DNA of 48,338 nucleotides from Candidatus Rokubacteria bacterium GWA2_70_23 (GTDB lineage: Bacteria > Methylomirabilota > Methylomirabilia > Rokubacteriales > CSP1-6). Below the pieces are notes generated by a model. The model saw nothing but the letters and a program-made list of their open reading frames with translations. It was not told the origin of the DNA and made no database searches. This document shows, piece after piece, positions 42,472 to 48,338 of the stretch (position 1 is its first letter; each line of letters opens with the position of its first letter). The translations under genes and the position numbers were made by a program. The DNA is taken from the NCBI GenBank assembly GCA_001788395.1, contig MGBT01000119.1, positions 1 to 48,338 of the forward strand, read 5' to 3'.

Positions 42472-43599
42472 ATGGCCGCGACCATGCACGATCTGCTCAC
42501 CATCATGATCGAGCGGGGCGCGTCGGATCTGCATATCACGACCGGCACCTACCCGCAGATCCGCCTGCACGGCAAGCTCACCCCGCTCAACCAGTTCGAG
42601 GTGCTGATGCCGCAGGACACCCAGCGGCTGGCCTACAGCGTCCTCAACGAGGGACAGAAGCAGAAGTTCGAGGAGGAGAACGAGCTGGATCTCTCCTTCG
42701 GGATCCAGGGGCTGGCGCGCTTCCGGTGCAACGTCTACCGGCAGCGCGGCGCCGTCGCGGCGGCCCTCCGCGTCATCCCCTTCAAGATCCGGACGTTCTC
42801 GGATCTCGCGCTGCCGCCCATCGTCGAGCAGCTGTCGGATCGGCCCAAGGGCCTGATCCTGGTCACGGGCCCCACGGGCTCGGGCAAATCCACGACCCTC
42901 GCCGCCATGGTGGACAAGATCAACTCCGAGCGCAGCGAGCACATCATGACCATCGAGGACCCCATCGAGTTCGTCCACCAGCACAAGAAGTGCCTGGTGA
43001 ACCAGCGGGAGGTGTTCTCGGACACCCAGTCGTTCAAGAACGCGCTGAAGTCCATCCTGCGCCAGGACCCGGACGTCGTGCTCGTCGGCGAGATGCGCGA
43101 CCTCGAGACCATCGCCGCCGCCCTCACCATCGCCGAGACGGGCCACCTGACGCTGGGCACCCTGCACACCAACTCCTGCGCCCAGACCATGAACCGCATC
43201 ATCGACGTCTTCCCCACGAGCCAGCAGGGTCAGGTCCGCGCCCAGCTCTCCCTGGTGCTGGAGGGGGTGCTCTCCCAGCAGCTCATCCCCACGGCCGACG
43301 GGCGCGGCCGCGCCATGGCGCTCGAGATCATGGTCACCACCCCCGCCGTCCGCAACCTGATTCGGGAGGAGAAAATCCATCAGATCTACTCGGCCATGCA
43401 GGCGGGGCAGAAGTTCGGCATGCAGACGATGAACCAGTCCCTCGCGGAGCTCGTGCAGAAACGGCGCATCGCCCGAGAAGAGGCGCTGAACCGGAGCACG
43501 ATGCCCGAGGAGCTGGATCAGCTCTTGAAGAGCAGCGGCGTGACCGCGCCGGCGGCCGCGGCGGGGGGCGGAAGCGGCTCCCCCTTCGGCCGGCGCTGA
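42472..43599 (+). CDS. pilT: Type IV pilus retraction ATPase PilT
   Basis: Hexameric motor that retracts pili and powers twitching and DNA uptake. It has 375 residues. The start is MHDLLTIMIERGASDLHITT, Walker A GPTGSGKSTTLAAM (about 131-144), Asp box TIEDPIEFVH, Walker B LVGEMRDLETI, His box TGHLTLGTLHTNS, and the PilT-specific AIRNLIREEKIHQIYSAMQ-like segment (here VRNLIREEKIHQIY). The Gly/Ala-rich tail after residue 360 is not conserved. It lies between pilB and pilC in the usual order. Confidence 0.96.
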   Translation: MAATMHDLLTIMIERGASDLHITTGTYPQIRLHGKLTPLNQFEVLMPQDTQRLAYSVLNEGQKQKFEEENELDLSFGIQGLARFRCNVYRQRGAVAAALRVIPFKIRTFSDLALPPIVEQLSDRPKGLILVTGPTGSGKSTTLAAMVDKINSERSEHIMTIEDPIEFVHQHKKCLVNQREVFSDTQSFKNALKSILRQDPDVVLVGEMRDLETIAAALTIAETGHLTLGTLHTNSCAQTMNRIIDVFPTSQQGQVRAQLSLVLEGVLSQQLIPTADGRGRAMALEIMVTTPAVRNLIREEKIHQIYSAMQAGQKFGMQTMNQSLAELVQKRRIAREEALNRSTMPEELDQLLKSSGVTAPAAAAGGGSGSPFGRR

Positions 43600-43611
43600 G
43601 GAGAAGACCAC

Positions 43612-44811
43612 ATGCCGGTATTCAGCTACAGGGGACGCGGGGCCAGGGGGCTCACCACCGGCGAGGTCGAAGCCCCGGACCGGATGGCCGCCGTGGGCGA
43701 GCTCAGGAATCGCGCCATCCTGGTGACCAAGATCGAGGAGAAAGCGGGCGGCAAGACGGTCGTCAAGCTGGGGGGCAAGGTCAACGACCGGGAGATGGCC
43801 ATCTTCACCCGGCAGTTCTCCACCATGATCGACGCCGGGCTGCCTCTGGTGCAGTGCCTGAACATCCTGGCCGAGCAGAGCGAGTCCAAGACCCTGCGGG
43901 CCGTGACCGCCAACGTGGCCCGACAGGTGGAGGCCGGCTCCACCCTGGCCGAGTCACTGCGGCGCCACCCCCGGACCTTCGACGACCTCTTCACCAACCT
44001 CGTCCAGGTGGGCGAGGCGGGCGGGATCCTCGACGTGGTGCTCCAGCGCCTCTCCGTCTACATCGAGAAGGCCGCCGCCCTGAAGCGGAAGGTCAAGGCG
44101 GCCATGGTCTATCCCTCCACGATCATCGGCGTGGCGTTCCTGATCGTCATCTTCATGCTGACCTTCGTGATCCCGACCTTCGCCACCATGTTCAAGAACC
44201 TCGGGGCGGACCTGCCGCTGCCCACGCAAATCGTCCTCTGGATGTCGGACTTCGTGCGCGGCTACATCATCTTCATCATCCTCGGGGCGATGGGCGCGGT
44301 GTACCTGCTGCGGCGGTACTACAAGACCGAGAACGGCAAGTCGACGATCGACGCGCTCCTGCTCAAGCTGCCGGTCTTTGGCACGCTGATCCGGAAGGTG
44401 GCGGTTGCGCGCTTCACGCGCACCTTCGGCACCCTCGTCTCCTCGGGCGTGCCCATCCTCGAGGGGCTGCGCATCACCGCCCGGACCGCCGGGAACAAGG
44501 TGGTGGAGAGGGCGGTCATGCAGTGCCGCGCCGCGGTGACCGCCGGGAAGACGCTGGCCGAGCCACTCAAGTCCTCCGGCGTCTTCCCGCCCATGGTGAC
44601 GCAGATGATCGCCGTGGGAGAGCAGACCGGCGCGCTGGACGCGATGCTGAACAAGATCGCCGATTTCTACGATGACGAGGTGGACACGGCGGTCGGCGCC
44701 CTGACCGCCCTGCTGGAGCCGCTCATGATCGTCATCCTGGGTGTGATCATCGGCGGCCTGGTCGTGGCGATGTACTTGCCGATCTTCCGCCTGGTCACGC
44801 TGATCAAGTAG
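43612..44811 (+). CDS. pilC: Type IV pilus inner-membrane platform protein PilC
   Basis: Polytopic platform protein on which PilB and PilT act, 399 residues. Two GspF domains are visible. The first has FTRQFSTMIDAGLPLVQCLN and VQVGEAGGILDVVLQRL. The second has FTRTFGTLVSSGVPILEGL and IAVGEQTGALDAMLNKIADFY. Three membrane segments lie near 168-190, 218-240 and the C-terminus (LEPLMIVILGVIIGGLVVAMYLPIF). It starts 12 bases after pilT with a GAGGAGA site. Confidence 0.96.
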   Translation: MPVFSYRGRGARGLTTGEVEAPDRMAAVGELRNRAILVTKIEEKAGGKTVVKLGGKVNDREMAIFTRQFSTMIDAGLPLVQCLNILAEQSESKTLRAVTANVARQVEAGSTLAESLRRHPRTFDDLFTNLVQVGEAGGILDVVLQRLSVYIEKAAALKRKVKAAMVYPSTIIGVAFLIVIFMLTFVIPTFATMFKNLGADLPLPTQIVLWMSDFVRGYIIFIILGAMGAVYLLRRYYKTENGKSTIDALLLKLPVFGTLIRKVAVARFTRTFGTLVSSGVPILEGLRITARTAGNKVVERAVMQCRAAVTAGKTLAEPLKSSGVFPPMVTQMIAVGEQTGALDAMLNKIADFYDDEVDTAVGALTALLEPLMIVILGVIIGGLVVAMYLPIFRLVTLIK

Positions 44812-44821
44812 CGCCGGCGCC

Positions 44822-46507
44822 GTGGCTCCGCCAGCAAGGCTGCTCCGGCCTTCCCTCCAGGGGCTCGGCTGGGCGCGGCTCGCGATGGCCGTGGTGGTGC
44901 TCGGAGCGGGGGTCGCGCTCCGCTACGCCGACGCCCTGCCGTTCCACTTCCCGCTCTTCCTGCTGGCTGCGGGAGGGAGCGCGCTCACCTCCCTGCCGTT
45001 GCTGCTGGGGCCGCTCCGGGTCCCCGATCCCCGTCGCTTCGCGTGGCTCCAGCTCTCGCTCGACGTGGTCCTGGTGACCGCCATCGTCGCCACCAGTGGC
45101 GGCCCCCGTTCCCTCTTCACCTTCATCTACGTGCTGGTCGTCATGGAGGGATGCTTCCTCCTCTCGCGGGTGGGGGGCATGGTCGTGGCAGGCCTGTCGA
45201 GCCTCCTCTACATCGGCCTCGTGGTCGGCAGAACGATCCTGCCTCTTTTCGACCTCATGGAGCCCACGGAGACCACAGCGCTGGAAGTCCTCACGGTCTT
45301 CATGAACGCGGGTGTCCTGATGATCAGCGCCATCGTCGCCGGGTCCCTCGCCGAGCGGTATCACCTGGTCCAGCGGGATCTGGAAGCCCAGCAGCGACAT
45401 CTCTCGGATGTCCAGGCGTTCCGCGACCAGATCTTCCAGTCCGTGGGGACGGGCCTCATCGCCGTCGACTCCGATCATCGCATCACGGCCTTCAACCGGG
45501 CCGCCGAGGCCATCACGGGCGTCGAAGCGGCGCAGGCGCTCGGCCAGCCGTGGGAGTCGGTCTTCGGCCGTGCGGTGGACCTGGAGGCGGTTCGGGCCGC
45601 CGTGGCGGGCGCAGACGGCCAGTCGCAGCGGCACGAGATCCAGCTCCGCCGGCACGACGGGCGCGCCGTCCCGGTGGGCATCTCCTTCTGGCTCCTCAAG
45701 TCCGGCGAAGGCAGCGCGGTGGGACTGATCGGCGTGTGCCAGGACCTCTCCTCCATCAAGCAGATGGAGGACCGGGTGCGCCAGGCCGACCGGCTCGCCA
45801 CGGTGGGGCGGCTGTCGGCGAACCTCGCCCACGAGATCCGCAACCCGCTGGCCTCGGTGTCGGGAGCCATCGAGGTGCTGGCCCGCGAGCTCCCGCCGGA
45901 CACGACGCGCAGCCGGCTCGTGGACATCGTGCTGCGCGAGTCGGAGCGCCTCAACCGGCTCATCTCCGAATTCCTCGAGTACGCGCGGCCGGCGCCGCTC
46001 ACCCTCCTGGACGTCGACGTGACGCGGGTGCTCGACGAGGTGCTCGTGCTGCTCCAGCACCGGCCCGTCCCTGCGGAGCTCACGGTGATCCGCGAGTTCG
46101 GCGACAGCCTCTGGACCCGGGCCGATCCGCAGCAGCTCCGCCAGGCCATCTGGAACCTGTGCATCAACGCCGTCCAGTCCATGCCCCAGGGCGGCGAGCT
46201 GCGGGTCGGGGGCCGGCGGCAGCCGGGTACCCGCGGCGCGCCGGAACTGTCCCTCTGGGTGGCCGACAGCGGCCGCGGGATCTCCGAGACGGACCTGCCC
46301 CACATCTTCGAGCCCTTCTACTCGACGAAGACCCAGGGCAGCGGTCTCGGGCTGGCGCTGGTCTATCGCATCGTGCAGGACCACGGCGGCAGCATCGACG
46401 TGCGCAGCTGGCCGGGGACCGGCACGACCTTCACGCTGAGCCTGCCGGCCGTCGAGGGGCGGGGGGAGGGGAAGCGCGGGCGGGGCGGGGGCGCCGTGCT
46501 AGTGTAG
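44822..46507 (+). CDS. pilS: Sensor histidine kinase PilS
   Basis: Membrane sensor kinase that phosphorylates PilR, 561 residues. About six membrane segments cover residues 15-170. A PAS domain follows (QSVGTGLIAVDSDHRITAFN, RAAEAITGVEAAQALGQPW). The H-box is LAHEIRNPLASVSGAIEVLA with the phospho-accepting His. The N-box NLCINAVQSMPQGG and G boxes (DSGRGISETD, FYSTKTQGSGLGLAL) are intact. In pseudomonads PilS senses unprocessed pilin in the membrane. The GTG start lies ten bases after pilC. The Gly/Arg-rich end (GRGEGKRGRGGG) is low complexity. Confidence 0.93.
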   Translation: MAPPARLLRPSLQGLGWARLAMAVVVLGAGVALRYADALPFHFPLFLLAAGGSALTSLPLLLGPLRVPDPRRFAWLQLSLDVVLVTAIVATSGGPRSLFTFIYVLVVMEGCFLLSRVGGMVVAGLSSLLYIGLVVGRTILPLFDLMEPTETTALEVLTVFMNAGVLMISAIVAGSLAERYHLVQRDLEAQQRHLSDVQAFRDQIFQSVGTGLIAVDSDHRITAFNRAAEAITGVEAAQALGQPWESVFGRAVDLEAVRAAVAGADGQSQRHEIQLRRHDGRAVPVGISFWLLKSGEGSAVGLIGVCQDLSSIKQMEDRVRQADRLATVGRLSANLAHEIRNPLASVSGAIEVLARELPPDTTRSRLVDIVLRESERLNRLISEFLEYARPAPLTLLDVDVTRVLDEVLVLLQHRPVPAELTVIREFGDSLWTRADPQQLRQAIWNLCINAVQSMPQGGELRVGGRRQPGTRGAPELSLWVADSGRGISETDLPHIFEPFYSTKTQGSGLGLALVYRIVQDHGGSIDVRSWPGTGTTFTLSLPAVEGRGEGKRGRGGGAVLV

Positions 46508-46569
46508 TGCCGCAACCGGGGCGTGACCGCGGGGAGACCCCACCGCCGCCCCGGACCGAGGACGATCCC

Positions 46570-47964
46570 ATGACCGAACCGCGAGTGCTGGTGGTGGACG
46601 ACGAGAAGAGCATGCGTGAGCTCCTCGCCATCACCCTGGAGCGGCAGGGCTACGAGGTCAGCGTCGCCGAGGACGGTGAGGTCGCCATCGAGGCCGTGCG
46701 GCGCGATGGGTTCGACGTCATCATCACCGACCTGCGCATGCCCAACGCCGATGGACTCCAGGTCCTCCGGGCCGCGAAGGAGCACACCCCCGAGACCGTG
46801 GTGATCGTGATCACGGCCGTCGGCTCCACGGAAACCGCCGTCGAGGCCATGAAGCTCGGAGCCTACGACTACATCACGAAGCCGTTCAAGCTCGACGAGA
46901 TCCACCTGATCATCCGGCGGGCGCTGGAGCGCAAGCGCCTCCGCGACGAGAACCTCTACCTCCGCAAGCAGCTCGAGACCCAGCACCGCTTCGACAACAT
47001 CGTCGGCAAGAGCGCCCGCATGGCGGAGATCTTCGACACCATCCGCAAGATCGCGGACAGCCCCTCGACCGTCATGGTCTCGGGCGAGAGCGGCACGGGC
47101 AAGGAGCTGGTGGCGCGGGCCATCCACTTCAACAGCCAGCGCCGCACCAAGCCGTTCGTCTCCGTGAACTGCGGCGCGATCCCCGAGGCCCTCATGGAGT
47201 CGGAGCTGTTTGGTCACGTCAAGGGGGCCTTCACCGGCGCCGTCGCCAACAAGGTGGGGCTCTTCTCCGCGGCCGAGGCCGGCACGCTCTTCCTGGACGA
47301 GATCACCGAGATCCCGACCCTGCTCCAGGTGAAGCTCCTGCGGGCGATCCAGGAGCGCGAGGTCCGGCGCGTCGGGGATACCCGCGACCTCAAGGTGGAC
47401 GTGCGCCTCATCGCCGCCTCGAACCGCGAGCTGGAGCAGGCCGTGAGCGAGGGCGTGCTCCGGGAGGACCTCTTCTACCGGCTGAACGTCATCCCGATCC
47501 ACCTCCCGCCGCTGCGCGAGCGGCGCGAGGACATCGCGCTTCTGGTCGCTCACTTCCTCCAGAAGTTCGGGCGCCAGCTGAACAAGGACGTCCGCGGCGT
47601 GACGCCCGAGGCCCTGGCCATCCTGGAGCGGTATCACTGGCCGGGCAATATCCGGGAGCTCGAGAACGTGCTCGAGCGGGCCATCGTGCTTGGCGGCGGT
47701 GAGGTGCTTGGCGCCGACGCCCTGCCCGAGTCGGTCCGCAGGGAGCGCCCGATGAAAGCGCTCGAGGTGGAGCTGCCCGAGGACGGCATGGACCTCGAGG
47801 CGACACTCGATGCCCTCGAGCGCCGCTACCTCCAGCGGGCCCTGGATCGGAGCGGGGGCGTGCAGACCAAGGCCGCCGAGCTGCTCCGGATGACCTTCCG
47901 CCAGTTCCGCTACAAGCTCCAGAAACACAACATGGCCCGGCGGGGGACAGCCGTCGAGGAGTGA
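46570..47964 (+). CDS. pilR: Sigma54-dependent response regulator PilR
   Basis: Activates sigma54 transcription of pilin genes, 464 residues. The receiver domain has the acidic pair VVDDEKSM and phospho-acceptor Asp54 (VIITDLRMPNADG). The AAA+ domain has Walker A GESGTGKELVARA, the sigma54-contact loop GAFTGA, Walker B GTLFLDEI and WPGNIRELENVLERA. The Fis-type helix-turn-helix at the C-terminus reads GVQTKAAELLRMTFRQFRYKL. The start ATG 46570 is chosen from the conserved N-terminus. The frame upstream is pilS shadow. It is followed by a sigma54 promoter and a pilin gene. Confidence 0.96.
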   Translation: MTEPRVLVVDDEKSMRELLAITLERQGYEVSVAEDGEVAIEAVRRDGFDVIITDLRMPNADGLQVLRAAKEHTPETVVIVITAVGSTETAVEAMKLGAYDYITKPFKLDEIHLIIRRALERKRLRDENLYLRKQLETQHRFDNIVGKSARMAEIFDTIRKIADSPSTVMVSGESGTGKELVARAIHFNSQRRTKPFVSVNCGAIPEALMESELFGHVKGAFTGAVANKVGLFSAAEAGTLFLDEITEIPTLLQVKLLRAIQEREVRRVGDTRDLKVDVRLIAASNRELEQAVSEGVLREDLFYRLNVIPIHLPPLRERREDIALLVAHFLQKFGRQLNKDVRGVTPEALAILERYHWPGNIRELENVLERAIVLGGGEVLGADALPESVRRERPMKALEVELPEDGMDLEATLDALERRYLQRALDRSGGVQTKAAELLRMTFRQFRYKLQKHNMARRGTAVEE

Positions 47965-48149
47965 CATTCTTCGGCTCCCGGGTTACAGGTCACGTCACCA
48001 GGGAACTCGATTTCCCTGTGTCCCTCCGGATTCCCACTCCACGAAGGAGTCCTTGAAACTCGGAAGCTTGTTCCTCACGACACGCTCGTGAAGCTTGGGA
48101 AATTCGGCACGACTGTCAGCAGACGGACGCTTCTTGGCCTGCCGCCGCG
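47965..48149. other. pilR-pilA intergenic region upstream of the promoter
   Basis: No gene is seen. A 7-bp hairpin (CAGGGAA 47999-48005, TTCCCTG 48012-48018) follows pilR without a U-run and could end pilR transcription weakly. A second small inverted pair, CACGA/TCGTG, lies near 48074-48090 flanked by two AAGCTT sites. TGTC tracts occur near 48018 and 48114. PilR sites in pseudomonads are described as TGTC-type repeats, so these are possible activator sites, but not convincing ones. Confidence 0.35.
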
Positions 48150-48164
48150 TGGCACTTTCCCTGC
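48150..48164 (+). promoter_or_regulatory. Sigma54 (-24/-12) promoter of pilA
   Basis: TGGCAC-N5-CTGC, with the invariant GG (48151-48152) and GC (48163-48164) separated by exactly ten bases, matches the sigma54 consensus TGGCAC-N5-TTGC at all but one position. Transcription should start near 48175, leaving a 66-base leader with an AAGGGGG ribosome-binding site before the pilin ATG. The adjacent pilR encodes a matching activator with an intact GAFTGA loop. Confidence 0.75.
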
Positions 48165-48240
48165 ATCGTTCATGGCCAGCCGGCCCCCATTCTCGGGTGC
48201 TCGGGTCGGCCCAAATACAAAAAAGGGGGTCCACAAGACC

Positions 48241-48338
48241 ATGTTCAGCTTCTGGCACAAGAAACGGAAAGCCCTTGGGGGGCAGCGCGGCTTCACCCTC
48301 ATCGAGCTCATGATCGTCGTCGCCATCATCGGCATCCT
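48241..48338 (+). CDS. pilA: Type IV major pilin PilA (5' part, cut by the window edge)
   Basis: ATG 48241 starts MFSFWHKKRKALGGQRGFTL, which continues IELMIVVAIIGI to the window edge. The leader of 17 residues ends with Gly before the Phe that becomes residue 1 after prepilin peptidase (PilD) cleavage. Glu5 and the hydrophobic alpha1-N helix follow, the type IVa pilin hallmark. The downstream part lies outside the window, so a minor pilin cannot be excluded. Confidence 0.88.
   Translation, partial: MFSFWHKKRKALGGQRGFTLIELMIVVAIIGI

Overview
The window is a very GC-rich, densely packed bacterial chromosome segment. Its housekeeping order is yicC-gmk-rpoZ-coaBC-udg-priA-def-fmt-rsmB-rpe-ffh-rpsP-rimM-trmD-rplS-rnhB-yraN. 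It also has a dnaK-dnaJ-hspR-lon block, a pilB-T-C-S-R-A type IV pilus block, and two twin-arginine-exported ABC binding proteins. Taken together this suggests an uncultured soil or subsurface lineage of the Rokubacteria/Methylomirabilota or deltaproteobacterial kind. That assignment is an inference from gene content, because no rRNA or other decisive marker is present.

Region by region: (1) 1-2780: the end of an unknown gene, then a minus-strand NitT/TauT-type ABC importer (binding protein, ATPase, permease). (2) 2998-16919: a long plus-strand run of core genes for RNA turnover, nucleotide and CoA supply, DNA repair, formylation and deformylation, rRNA and tRNA methylation, SRP and two ribosomal proteins. 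Many of these genes overlap by 1-4 bases. Several junctions carry hairpins or dispersed repeats. (3) 17040-21890: a DapA-family gene followed by a gene graveyard. It holds a broken RHH/MazF-like toxin-antitoxin pair, a chimeric sigma54-activator/cyclase-like/STAND-ATPase reading frame with a deleted and frameshifted TPR tail, a 101-bp element with perfect 19-bp inverted ends, and cut gene fragments on both sides of that element. (4) 21891-27899: a class III aminotransferase coupled to a complete Liv-type importer (binding protein, LivG, LivF, LivH, LivM), with a perfect 20-bp-stem hairpin just after the binding-protein gene. (5) 27900-28572: a gene-free stretch with repeats and a dehydrogenase remnant. 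(6) 28573-31831: comM, an isochorismatase-like hydrolase coupled to an unknown protein, and a lytic transglycosylase. (7) 31933-37774: a minus-strand heat-shock operon, dnaK-dnaJ-hspR-lon. (8) 38029-40665: a small membrane-anchored protein, a DUF1844 protein, and mazG coupled to a macrodomain protein. (9) 40699-48338: type IV pilus motors, platform, sensor kinase and sigma54 activator, then a sigma54 promoter and the first 98 bases of the pilin gene.

The most unusual features are: a PriA that has lost its Walker A motif but keeps all eight zinc cysteines; a DnaJ whose HPD motif reads SPD and which lacks a Gly/Phe linker; a short dispersed repeat whose hairpin stem changes in compensatory fashion between copies; a second repeat that sits directly after stop codons and supplies the rimM start codon; and the chimeric regulator at 18585-21394.
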